A stretch of DNA of 13,352 bases from Oscillospiraceae bacterium (GCA_016297165.1 JAEDHF010000033.1:1-13352); one strand, 5' to 3'. Numbered from the stretch's first letter, positions 1-7,092 are shown. The notes: generated by a model from the sequence alone, not told the origin. Translations and numbers: made by a program.

Positions 1-6
1 AGCTCC

Positions 7-22
7 AGCCGATTTTCCGGCT
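7..22. other. Small inverted repeat upstream of tRNA-Tyr
   Basis: AGCCG (7-11) can pair with CGGCT (18-22) around a six-base loop. It could be the tail of an upstream transcription unit's terminator, but there is no clean T-run, and the left window edge hides the context. Confidence 0.25.
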
Positions 23-53
23 TAAAATAAATTGACTGCCTTAAAGGCAGGCT

Positions 54-71
54 CGTTTCCGGTAACGGAAA
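54..71. other. Hairpin just before tRNA-Tyr
   Basis: GTTTCCG and CGGAAAC pair perfectly (7 bp) around a GTAA tetraloop. A second short palindrome, CTGCC/GGCAG, precedes it at about 37-51. No T-run follows, so this is probably a processing or leader structure of the tRNA transcript rather than a terminator. I found no convincing promoter: the TTGACT at 32-37 has no -10 box at the right distance. Confidence 0.35.
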
Positions 72-81
72 CTTAATATGA

Positions 82-165
82 GGAAGCGTTCCCGAGTGGC
101 CAAAGGGGGCAGACTGTAAATCTGTTGCGTTAGCTTCGGTGGTCCGAATCCACCCGCTTCCACCA
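82..165 (+). tRNA. tRNA-Tyr (anticodon GTA), CCA encoded
   Basis: The acceptor stem GGAAGCG (82-88) pairs perfectly with CGCTTCC (155-161), followed by discriminator A162 and an encoded CCA (163-165). The anticodon loop CTGTAAA (114-120) puts GTA at 116-118, which reads tyrosine UAU/UAC codons. The T arm GGTGG/CCACC (138-142/150-154) encloses TCCGAAT. A long variable arm lies between about 126 and 137, as expected for bacterial tRNA-Tyr, a class II tRNA. The D-arm region contains CGAGTGGCCAAAGGGGGC, typical of this family. The gene looks intact. Confidence 0.96.
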
Positions 166-208
166 GCAAAAAGCGTTCAAATCACTATGATTTGGACGCT
201 ATTTTGCT
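165..208 (+). terminator. Hairpin directly after tRNA-Tyr (terminator or processing structure)
   Basis: AGCGTTCAAATC (172-183) pairs with GATTTGGACGCT (189-200) over 12 bp with one G-U pair and a five-base loop. AGCAAAA (165-171) pairs with TTTTGCT (202-208) outside it, across one bulged base. The strong stem and ATTTT tract right after the CCA fit a factor-independent terminator for the tRNA. Confidence 0.7.
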
Positions 209-258
209 GTTATGGAATCGAGGATGAATTCGGACGACGAATAGGAGCATAAGCTCCG

Positions 259-290
259 TCCACCCGCTTCCACCAATTAAGCTTCCACCA
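259..290 (+). repeat. Duplicated tRNA-Tyr 3' ends
   Basis: TCCACCCGCTTCCACCA at 259-275 is a perfect 17-bp copy of the tRNA-Tyr 3' end at 149-165. A shorter copy, GCTTCCACCA, follows at 281-290. The stretch before it (211-258) has no tRNA body but holds a small hairpin, GGAGC-ATAA-GCTCC (244-257). Such copies are what recombination at a tRNA 3' end by an integrase, or decay of a tandem tRNA gene, would leave. No integrase is present here. Confidence 0.7.
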
Positions 291-294
291 ATAA

Positions 295-333
295 AAAAGT
301 GCCTGAGTCACTCTGACTCAGGCGCTTTTTTAT
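295..333. terminator. Bidirectional terminator between tRNA-Tyr and GH5 gene
   Basis: GCCTGAGTCA (301-310) pairs perfectly with TGACTCAGGC (314-323). An A-run (292-298) lies on the left and a T-run (325-331) on the right, so the structure can end transcription from both sides. The TAA stop of the minus-strand GH5 gene (330-332) lies inside the terminator's A/T flank. Confidence 0.9.
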
Positions 334-1403
334 TCTCTCCAGGGAGCCTTATCCGTACGCTCCCTTATTATTCCCTTAATGAACTCTCCCGTATCGCTGA
401 TGATATCGTTCATAATGAAAATGCTTGAGCTTTCGTCCTTATCGTTAACTGCCCAGACGCAACCCGAAAGCCCGTTATCATCCAGCCAACGAAGCCACTC
501 TTCGGTAGAAGCCCTGTCGATATCGCCGTTTCCGTCGGAGCTTACGCTTCCCCATTCCGTTACGAAAAGGGGCACTCCCGCCTTTAACGCCTTATCGCCG
601 TAATCTCTGAGCCATTCCTTGTGGGTACCTGCATAGAAATGAAGGGCATAAGCTATATTTTCGCCCTCTACGGGAGTTTTCGCCGCAGCGGTAACCTCCT
701 GTGACCAGTTAGGGGTACCTACTACGATAAGATTATCGGAATACTCCCTTATTACGGGGATAATAGTCTCTGCGTAGGCTCTTATATCCTTCCATTGTAC
801 GTCCTTCGGCTCGTTATATATTTCGAAGATTATGTTGTCGTAGCTTCCGTATTTTTCAGCCATTCTTCCGAAGAACTCCGCCGCCTTGCCGGGGTTTTTG
901 TGAGCGCCGTGGGAATGCCAGTCTATTATTACATAAAGCCCCTTATTTATCGCCGCCTCAATAACGGTATCCAGCCTCTCTATATCGCTCTCATCGTAAG
1001 GCACGCCGTTATCGTCTATTCCGTAGGGAAACCGCAGGATTTCACAGCCGAAATCCTCCGCCATAAGGTCAACATATCCGGCGGTATAGTATTTCTGTGA
1101 CCAGTTGCTCCAGAAAAAGCTCATACCGTTAACTCTGACAGGGTCTCCGCTTTTCGAGCCGATAATCCTGTTCCCGTCGGTTTTAAGCTCGCCGTAAAAG
1201 GCTACGGGGCCGCCCAAAGCTTCGGGAATTTCCGTCTTTTCTGTTACGGCAGAGGTGTTTTCTTCCTTAATCTCGCTGCTCACGATGCTGCCTTTTGCCT
1301 CGCTTTCCTTAATATTCCCTTCCTTATTTCCTCCGCAGGAGGCAAGCATAACCGCCGCAGCAAGAATAGCGGCAGTATTTATAATAAATCTGTACTTTTT
1401 CAT
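330..1403 (-). CDS. GH5 endoglucanase (cellulase), lipoprotein
   Basis: A glycoside hydrolase family 5 enzyme expected to cut beta-1,4-glucan chains inside the polymer, displayed on the outer face of the membrane. The N-terminus is a lipoprotein signal: positive MKKYR, a hydrophobic run, then LASC with the lipidated Cys at residue 23. A Ser/Glu/Lys-rich linker (about 24-62) leads to one catalytic domain (about 65-348). Visible family motifs are RFPYG (124-128), DWHSH (161-165), IYNEP with the acid/base Glu198, HFYA (His255), VTEWG with the nucleophile Glu283, and WAVNDKDESSS (317-327), the pattern typical of subfamily GH5_2. Total length 357 aa, with no carbohydrate-binding module or dockerin. 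A GGAG ribosome site precedes the ATG. It is a single-gene unit with its own promoter and terminator, divergent from the kinase operon. Substrate could also be a related beta-glucan. Confidence 0.95.
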   Translation of the reverse strand: MKKYRFIINTAAILAAAVMLASCGGNKEGNIKESEAKGSIVSSEIKEENTSAVTEKTEIPEALGGPVAFYGELKTDGNRIIGSKSGDPVRVNGMSFFWSNWSQKYYTAGYVDLMAEDFGCEILRFPYGIDDNGVPYDESDIERLDTVIEAAINKGLYVIIDWHSHGAHKNPGKAAEFFGRMAEKYGSYDNIIFEIYNEPKDVQWKDIRAYAETIIPVIREYSDNLIVVGTPNWSQEVTAAAKTPVEGENIAYALHFYAGTHKEWLRDYGDKALKAGVPLFVTEWGSVSSDGNGDIDRASTEEWLRWLDDNGLSGCVWAVNDKDESSSIFIMNDIISDTGEFIKGIIRERTDKAPWRE

Positions 1404-1425
1404 ATAATCAACTCCGTTTTTTTTA

Positions 1426-1454
1426 ATTATAGCATATTATCCGATATGTTTCAA
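1426..1454 (-). promoter_or_regulatory. Promoter of GH5 gene
   Basis: On the minus strand, TTGAAA (1449-1454) is followed 17 bp later by TATAAT (1426-1431), close to the sigma-A consensus. The -10 box is about 22 bases from the start codon, so the leader is short. Confidence 0.8.
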
Positions 1455-1459
1455 CATAT
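1444..1459. promoter_or_regulatory. Inverted repeat over the GH5 -35 box (candidate operator)
   Basis: ATATGTT (1444-1450) and AACATAT (1453-1459) form a 7-bp perfect inverted repeat with a two-base centre, overlapping the GH5 promoter -35 element. A dimeric regulator bound here would block RNA polymerase. The regulator is not identifiable from the window. The surrounding 1441-1560 stretch is otherwise low-complexity AT-rich spacer. Confidence 0.45.
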
Positions 1460-1572
1460 TTCTATCATATATATCATATTATGTATATCTATATTTTTAG
1501 TCTCTATTATCGTCTCCGGCTATGAATTTTAACAAAATTTACTTTATTTTTACGATTATAGCCATATTTTTA

Positions 1573-1601
1573 TTGACTAACTGCCTTTAAATATATATAA
1601 T
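1573..1601 (+). promoter_or_regulatory. Promoter of kinase-DegV-GGDEF operon; decides the kinase start
   Basis: TTGACT (1573-1578), a 17-bp spacer and TATAAT (1596-1601) make a near-consensus sigma-A promoter. Transcription should begin near 1608. This excludes the in-frame ATG at 1603, which touches the -10 box. The ATG at 1627 has a GGGGG-type Shine-Dalgarno (about 1614-1620) at good spacing. Confidence 0.88.
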
Positions 1602-1626
1602 AATGGTATATGACAGGGGGATTGTT

Positions 1627-4413
1627 ATGAAAAACAGTATATTTAAAAACATAAGAGATAATTCGAGAGATTTCAATAACAGCTCTATCTATATTGCGTG
1701 CGTGGCATTTGCAATCATTTCGGGCTTTATGTGCATTGTGAATATTTTTACGGGCTCTACCGAGATGAGCTTCATTACCGCAGGACTCAGCGGCTGGTTC
1801 ATAATTACCGCTTTATTCTATAAGCTTTCGAGAAGCTCCTTCCTGATGATACTTTTCGTGGATATAGCCGTTTATGCAGTAATGATGTATTTCCTTATAA
1901 GCGGCGGCGTCGGCGGCTTCAGTATTGTCTGGATTCTTGTTGTTCCGCCTATTGCAATACATTTTATCGGGCTTTATTACGGCGGAATACTTAGTATTCT
2001 TATCTGTATCTCTAATGCAGTATATCTCTGGTCACCCCTTTACGAGCTGGGATATAAATATTCCGAGGTATATCGGGTAAGATTCCCTATCGTTTATTTC
2101 TTTATAATGCTGGTCTGCTTTGGAATGAATTACTCGATAATAAAAATTAGAATGAGACAGCAGCAGCTTATCGAGGAAGCAAGAAGAGCCGAACGCTCAA
2201 AGTCTGACTTCCTCGCTAATATGAGCCACGAAATAAGAACTCCTATGAACGCAATAGTGGGTATGTGTGAGCTTATATTAAGAGAAGAGGGTATAACCGA
2301 GGCTATAAGCGAGCATTGTTTCAATATCCAGAATGCGGGCCGTAACCTCTTACAGATTATTAACGATATCCTCGATTTCTCGAAGATTGATTCGGGAAAA
2401 ATGGAGCTTATCGAGGAGGAATTCAATATCGCCTCTACCCTTAACGATGTTGTTAATATGGCTATGGCGAGAAAGGGGGATAAGGCTCTCGAAATTATCG
2501 TTGAGGCTGACCCCGATATCCCCTCGGGTCTTATCGCCGACGAGATAAGAATCCGACAGGTTATCATAAACTTTATGACTAACGCAATAAAGTTTACCGA
2601 AAAGGGCGCCGTTGTCCTAAAGGTAAGCCAGACAAAGCAGGATTACGGTATAAATCTTAATGTTTCGGTAATCGATACGGGTATAGGTATCTCCCCCGAA
2701 AATCTCGAAAAGCTCTTCACAAGCTTCCAGCAGGTTGATACAAGAAAGAACCGTTCCGTAGAGGGTACCGGTCTCGGTCTTGCTATCTCTAAGCGTATGG
2801 TTGCCCTTATGGGCGGCTTTATAAATGTTTCAAGCGTTTACGGCCAGGGCTCGGAATTCAAGTTCGTTATCCCTATGAAGGTCGCAAATCCCAAGCCCTT
2901 CGCAAGCGTTGACAATCCCGGAAGCGTTAACGCCACAGCCTATATCAATCTCGAAAAATTCCTGCCGCAGGTTGCATATCATTACCGCAACCTTATAAAG
3001 CATATAGGAAAACAGCTCCATATAAACTTCACCTTCTGCAGCACCTTCGAAGACCTTAAGGAGCATATTGAGGCCGAAAAGGTGATGTACTGCTTTATCG
3101 GTAAGGAGGAATATCTCGCAAATAAGGAATATTACTCCTCCCTGTCCGATAGTATAAGCGTCGTTATTATACAGGACCGTATGAATGCAGTAGTACCGCC
3201 GCCCAATATGAAGTGTATCTATAAGCCCTTCTACGTTCTCTCTGCGGCTTCGGTACTTAATAACGAAAGCGTTATAGCGAGCATAACCGACAGAAGAAGC
3301 GGAGGTATAAGCTTTACTGCTCCTAAGGCGAGAATTCTTATCGTTGATGATAATATTATTAACCTTAAGGTTGCGGTAGGACTTATGAAGCCCTATAATA
3401 TGCAGGTTCTTACGGCAGACAGCGCTAAAACCGCTATCGCTATGCTTCGTTCGAAGGATTACGACCTGGTATTTATGGACCACATGATGCCCGAAATAGA
3501 CGGCGTAGAGGCTACCGGTATGATAAGAGCTACCGAGGGCGAATATTATAAGAAGCTCCCCATTATCGCCCTTACCGCTAACGCTATTAACGGCGTCCGT
3601 GATATGTTCATAAACGCAGGCTTCTCCGACTTTATGGCTAAGCCTATAGAGCTTTCGACCCTTGACCGTATTCTTAAGACATGGCTTCCTAAGGAGCTTA
3701 TTAAGTCCGGCTCCGCTCCTAAGAATATAGTCGCTAACCCCAGACGGCGTAAGGAGGATAAAAAGCCCGTAGATAGCGGCGTATTGTTCAGCCCCGAAAA
3801 GGGTCTCGTATATACGGGCGGAGACGAGGAGATTTACCTCGAAATCCTCGATATTTACGTTAAGAAGGGTCCCGGTAAAATAGAGGAATTAGAAGGCTTT
3901 TTCCATGATAAGGACTGGAAGAGCTACGTTATCGAGGTTCACGCTTTAAAGAATACCTCTCTTTCTATAGGCTCCGTTCCCCTCTCCGAGCTGGCTAAAA
4001 AGCTGGAGCTTGCAGGAAAATCGGGGGACTACGACGTTATCGAAAAAGAACATAGCGACCTTATCGAGCTTTATAAAAAGGTTATCGAAAAGGGTAAGGA
4101 GCATCTTGATGAAATTGCTCCCGAGCCGAAGGAGGCTGCCGCCGAGGTGGTTACCGAGCAGTCGGTTATGCCCGAAATGGATATGGCTCTCCTTATGGAC
4201 TATGTAGAAAAAATCTCCGCCGCCTGTGATGAGTTCGACGGAGATAAGATAGAGGAGCTTACCGAGGAAGCCTCCTGCTACAAATATCAGGGGCTCGATT
4301 TAGCCGAATATTTCGGAAAGGTTAAGGCTCTTGCTCTTGACTATGAATACGACGAAGCCGCTAAGGCGGTAAAGGCTATCCCCGATAAGCTTAAATCGGG
4401 CAGGACTGCATAA
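1627..4413 (+). CDS. Membrane hybrid histidine kinase (HisKA-HATPase-pseudoREC-REC-HPt)
   Basis: A 928-aa multi-step phosphorelay kinase. Residues about 20-172 form roughly six membrane segments of no family I recognise, presumably the sensor. A charged helix leads into HisKA (FLANMSHEIRTPMN, phospho-acceptor His201) and the ATPase domain with its N box (NFMTNAIKFTEKG, about 315-327), DTGIGI (about 350-355) and GTGLGLAISK (about 380-389). Residues about 440-550 look like a receiver fold without a phosphorylatable Asp. A true receiver follows: ILIVDDN, acceptor Asp618 in FMDHMMPE, and Lys672 in AKP. An HPt domain carries His772 in HALKNTS. A linker rich in Glu, Ala and Pro and a helical tail of unknown function (about 850-928) end the protein. 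The His-Asp-His chain needs a terminal receiver, which the third gene of the operon supplies. The signal sensed is unknown. Confidence 0.95.
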   Translation: MKNSIFKNIRDNSRDFNNSSIYIACVAFAIISGFMCIVNIFTGSTEMSFITAGLSGWFIITALFYKLSRSSFLMILFVDIAVYAVMMYFLISGGVGGFSIVWILVVPPIAIHFIGLYYGGILSILICISNAVYLWSPLYELGYKYSEVYRVRFPIVYFFIMLVCFGMNYSIIKIRMRQQQLIEEARRAERSKSDFLANMSHEIRTPMNAIVGMCELILREEGITEAISEHCFNIQNAGRNLLQIINDILDFSKIDSGKMELIEEEFNIASTLNDVVNMAMARKGDKALEIIVEADPDIPSGLIADEIRIRQVIINFMTNAIKFTEKGAVVLKVSQTKQDYGINLNVSVIDTGIGISPENLEKLFTSFQQVDTRKNRSVEGTGLGLAISKRMVALMGGFINVSSVYGQGSEFKFVIPMKVANPKPFASVDNPGSVNATAYINLEKFLPQVAYHYRNLIKHIGKQLHINFTFCSTFEDLKEHIEAEKVMYCFIGKEEYLANKEYYSSLSDSISVVIIQDRMNAVVPPPNMKCIYKPFYVLSAASVLNNESVIASITDRRSGGISFTAPKARILIVDDNIINLKVAVGLMKPYNMQVLTADSAKTAIAMLRSKDYDLVFMDHMMPEIDGVEATGMIRATEGEYYKKLPIIALTANAINGVRDMFINAGFSDFMAKPIELSTLDRILKTWLPKELIKSGSAPKNIVANPRRRKEDKKPVDSGVLFSPEKGLVYTGGDEEIYLEILDIYVKKGPGKIEELEGFFHDKDWKSYVIEVHALKNTSLSIGSVPLSELAKKLELAGKSGDYDVIEKEHSDLIELYKKVIEKGKEHLDEIAPEPKEAAAEVVTEQSVMPEMDMALLMDYVEKISAACDEFDGDKIEELTEEASCYKYQGLDLAEYFGKVKALALDYEYDEAAKAVKAIPDKLKSGRTA

Positions 4414-4427
4414 GAAAGGAGGAGCTT

Positions 4428-5285
4428 ATGAAAACTAAGGCATTACTCGGAATTTCCACAGACTGCACCGCCGATATCACAGCGGATATGCTCGAGCAAT
4501 ACGGCGTTGACGTTATATACTTCTATATAACTACAGAAACGGGACGTTTCCGTGATATGGACGAGATTACCTCCCGTAACGTTATCGACTATATCCAGAG
4601 CGGAAAAAGAAAAATGCTTTCCGCTCCGCCCTCCGTTTATGAATACGAGGACTTCTTCGACAGTCAGATTAAAAAGTATGAAAAGCTTATCCATATCTGT
4701 ATCGGCTCAAAAATAAGCCATGCCTACGATAACGCAGTTATTGCCGCTAAGAAATACGAGGGCAGGATTACCGTAATCGACTCGGCGCAGGTTTCTACAG
4801 GAATTGCTCATGTTGTATTAAGAGCCTGCCGCCTCAGGGACGAGAAGAAGCAGGCTGACGAAATAGCGGAAGCGCTTGATGATATGAAGGACATGGTATC
4901 AAGCTCCTTCAGCGCCGAAAGCGCAGAATATCTCTATTATAACGGAAGAATTCCCGAGGTGGCGGCTAAGCTCTGCCGTGCATTTAACCTTCACCCTATT
5001 CTCGGCGTAAAGAACGGCTATCTTAAGCTTTTACGTATCGGTATAGGAAACTATGACAGGGTTATTAAGAAATATATCAAGCGCCAGCTAAGTGATAAGG
5101 AAAATATCGATAACGATCTCCTGTTTGTTACCACAGCGGGCTGCAGCGTTAAAACCCTCAATATGGTAAAAAAAGAAATAGAAAAGCACCTCCATTTCAA
5201 GGAGATTATCTTTACCGAAGCCTCCGCCACAGTATCCGGTAACTGCGGTCCCGGAACGGTAGGAGTACTTTTCGTTACGAAATAA
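4428..5285 (+). CDS. DegV family protein (fatty-acid-binding, FakB-like)
   Basis: A 285-aa DegV protein, the usual length. Family members bind one fatty acid molecule; the FakB members present it to the kinase FakA for phosphorylation and entry into phospholipid synthesis. Visible family features are an N-terminal STDCTADI (10-17), LSAPPS (65-70) in place of the usual TSQPS, IGSKIS (92-97), VIDSAQVSTG (116-125), NGRIP (172-176) and C-terminal GNCGPGTVGV (271-280). Some ligand-pocket positions differ from the common pattern: SGT is read as SHA (97-99), and the usual His before GPG is replaced in GNCGPG. A strong AAAGGAGGAG site lies in the 14-base gap after the kinase gene, and the next gene follows after 14 bases, so all three are translated from one mRNA. 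A FakA partner is not in the window. A dedicated role in the signalling operon is inference. Confidence 0.92.
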   Translation: MKTKALLGISTDCTADITADMLEQYGVDVIYFYITTETGRFRDMDEITSRNVIDYIQSGKRKMLSAPPSVYEYEDFFDSQIKKYEKLIHICIGSKISHAYDNAVIAAKKYEGRITVIDSAQVSTGIAHVVLRACRLRDEKKQADEIAEALDDMKDMVSSSFSAESAEYLYYNGRIPEVAAKLCRAFNLHPILGVKNGYLKLLRIGIGNYDRVIKKYIKRQLSDKENIDNDLLFVTTAGCSVKTLNMVKKEIEKHLHFKEIIFTEASATVSGNCGPGTVGVLFVTK

Positions 5286-5299
5286 GGAGATTACATATT

Positions 5300-6694
5300 A
5301 TGAAGCATATACTGATTGTTGACGATAACAAGACGAACCTTACCTCCGCAAAGCTGGTACTTAACGATATCTATAAGGTTACTCCCGTAATCTCGGGAGC
5401 ACAGGCTCTTAAATTCCTCGAAAACAACACCACCGACCTGATACTTTTAGATATAAATATGCCCGAAATGGACGGCTTCGAGGTTATGACGAAAATCCGC
5501 GCTACGGAGAAATCCTCCCATATTCCGATAATCTTCCTAACCGCAGATAACGACGCCGAAACAGAGAGCCGCTGCCTTGAGGCGGGAGCGCTGGACTTTA
5601 TAGCGAAGCCCTTTGTTCCGGGAGTAATGCGTTCGAGAATAGGAAGGATTCTTGAGCTCGAGGAGCTAAGAAAGAGTCTCGCCAATAAGCTCGAAGAGAA
5701 AATCCAGGAAGTTACCGATATGAAGAGCAAGTCCCAGAGGGACCCTCTTACGGGGCTTTTTAACCGCTCCTATACGGAGGAGCTTGTTAATAAGCGTATT
5801 TCCGAGGGGGAACACGGCGCCCTCTTTATGATAGATATGGATAACTTTAAGGCAATCAACGATAATTACGGACATATCGCAGGCGACCATACCCTTAAGA
5901 TGTTCGCCGAAACTATGATAAAGTATTCCTGCGATAACGATGTGCTCTGCCGTATCGGCGGCGACGAATTCGTAATGTTCGTAAGCGGCGAAACCTCGAA
6001 GAGCGTTATCGGAAATAAGGCTTCGGATATTATATCCGACCTTTGCTATAAGCTTGAGGAATGTAAATTCGAAACGAATTCCTCCGTTTCTATCGGTATC
6101 GCACAGACCCCAGACGACGGTTCAGACTTCAACACCATATATAATGCAGCGGATAAGGCTCTTTACTATGTAAAGCAGAACGGTAAGAACTCCTACCATT
6201 TCTATAGCGATAAGAACGCCGAGGAAAACCGTCGGTTAAGCCAGTCTGTTGACCTTCAGTATCTTCGTGAATGCATGAAGCGTATCGACCCGGGCAGGGG
6301 CGCTTATCTAATGGACTACGAAAGCTTCCACCATGTATATAACTTTATCCGAAGAACGGTAGAAAGAAGTAAGCGAGAGGTACAGACCGTACTTTTCACC
6401 ATCAACTCCTCGAACCCTAACGGAAGAATCGAAACCGCCGAAACCGAGGTAGCGGTTGAGCTTCTCGAACAGGCTATTTTCACCTCTCTTCGCCGTGTTG
6501 ACGTTTCAACAAGGTATTCAAGCCGCCAGGTTATCGTAATCCTCCTTGACTCAAACTCCGAAAACGGCGATATGGTAGCGGAAAGAGTGGTAAACTGCTT
6601 CTATAAGCTTTATACGGGCAATAATATCACTATTGAATATGATATAGTGGAAATGGACGAAGGCGCTAAGATACCAGCAGATAAAACCGAATAA
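5300..6694 (+). CDS. Response regulator diguanylate cyclase, REC-GGDEF plus degenerate GGDEF-like domain
   Basis: A 464-aa response regulator expected to make c-di-GMP from two GTP when its receiver is phosphorylated. REC (2-118) has Asp8/Asp9, acceptor Asp51 in LLDINMPEMDG, Thr81 and Lys103. A coiled-coil-like linker (about 119-145) leads to GGDEF domain 1 (RDPLTGLFNR at 147-156; signature RIGGDEF with GGDEF at 220-224; SIGIA at 264-268; AADKALYYVKQNGKN). The position of the inhibitory-site RxxD Arg is Cys211, so product feedback is probably absent. Residues about 335-452 resemble a second GGDEF fold, where DVSTRYSSRQVIVIL (401-415) lines up with the signature but SSRQV replaces GGDEF, so it should be catalytically dead. 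The AAGGAG ribosome site follows the DegV stop. It is the natural partner of the HPt of the upstream kinase, since no other receiver protein is encoded nearby. Confidence 0.94.
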   Translation: MKHILIVDDNKTNLTSAKLVLNDIYKVTPVISGAQALKFLENNTTDLILLDINMPEMDGFEVMTKIRATEKSSHIPIIFLTADNDAETESRCLEAGALDFIAKPFVPGVMRSRIGRILELEELRKSLANKLEEKIQEVTDMKSKSQRDPLTGLFNRSYTEELVNKRISEGEHGALFMIDMDNFKAINDNYGHIAGDHTLKMFAETMIKYSCDNDVLCRIGGDEFVMFVSGETSKSVIGNKASDIISDLCYKLEECKFETNSSVSIGIAQTPDDGSDFNTIYNAADKALYYVKQNGKNSYHFYSDKNAEENRRLSQSVDLQYLRECMKRIDPGRGAYLMDYESFHHVYNFIRRTVERSKREVQTVLFTINSSNPNGRIETAETEVAVELLEQAIFTSLRRVDVSTRYSSRQVIVILLDSNSENGDMVAERVVNCFYKLYTGNNITIEYDIVEMDEGAKIPADKTE

Positions 6695-6735
6695 CAAAAA
6701 ACAGCCATAATAGGTATATGGGCAGGCATAAAGAT

Positions 6736-6796
6736 AAGCCCCCGACTAAGGAGCACACCGCTTTTGCGGTCTGCCCCTTTTGTCGGGGGCTTTTTG
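6736..6796 (+). terminator. Composite terminator of kinase-DegV-GGDEF operon
   Basis: AAGCCCCCGAC (6736-6746) pairs perfectly with GTCGGGGGCTT (6782-6792), followed by a T-run to 6795. The 35-base loop folds again: ACCGC-TTTT-GCGGT with an outer imperfect GGAGCA/TGCCCC stem. The size is unusual, but the function as an intrinsic terminator is clear. Confidence 0.88.
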
Positions 6797-6939
6797 TCGC
6801 TTTTTCCGCCTTTCGGCTCGGCTATATGACATTTTGCTGCGCTGCTGGGCTATCCGTAAGCTTACGCTGACTGCCCTTACCGCCGCCAACTAAGTCCTAT
6901 AACCTGCCCGATAAAGGCGGAATCGGCTTAAGGCTTCTG
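6797..6939. other. Spacer without recognised gene
   Basis: About 140 bases lie between the operon terminator and the stop codon of the small minus-strand gene. The only structure I see is a 12-bp palindrome, CGTAAGCTTACG (6855-6866), flanked by GGGC/GCCC. It is more GC-rich than the other spacers here. No open frame with a ribosome site was found. Confidence 0.5.
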
Positions 6940-7092
6940 TCAGCAGCAGGGGTTACAACCGCAGTTGTTGTTGTTTTCGCAGCCACAGCCACAGCCGTTG
7001 CTATTACCGTTACCGCAGAAAGAGAATCCGTTACCGCAGCAGCAGAATAAGAGGATTAAAACGATAATCCAGATGCAACCATTTCCGTTCAT
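6940..7092 (-). CDS. 50-residue cysteine-rich membrane microprotein
   Basis: An open frame of 50 codons with a textbook ribosome site (AGGAGG, eight bases before the ATG). The product begins MNGNG, has one hydrophobic segment (about residues 7-16, IWIIVLILLF), then a CCC triplet (17-19) and a Gly/Asn/Cys tail with CGCGC (34-38), CGC (44-46) and terminal CC (49-50). Twelve of 50 residues are Cys. I do not assign it to a named family. Cys/Gly/Asn-rich tiny membrane proteins with no known function occur in gut Clostridia, and the layout also recalls small spore-associated peptides. Possible roles are metal or redox binding at the membrane, but nothing here proves one. It is divergent from clpC, with a shared palindrome between them. 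Confidence 0.8.
   Translation of the reverse strand: MNGNGCIWIIVLILLFCCCGNGFSFCGNGNSNGCGCGCENNNNCGCNPCC

Noticed and set aside
32..79. TTGACT and TAATAT as a promoter for tRNA-Tyr
   Set aside because: The elements are 36 bp apart, twice the workable spacing, and a hairpin lies between.
211..275. A second full tRNA gene ending at 275
   Set aside because: Only the last 17 bases match. No acceptor partner, anticodon arm or T arm can be built from the preceding sequence.
1603..1626. Earlier in-frame ATG for the histidine kinase
   Set aside because: It abuts the TATAAT box (1596-1601) and lies before the likely transcription start. The ATG at 1627 has a good ribosome site.
2830..3483. 217-codon open frame antisense to the histidine kinase
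   Set aside because: It lies within well-supported kinase domains and has no domain features of its own.
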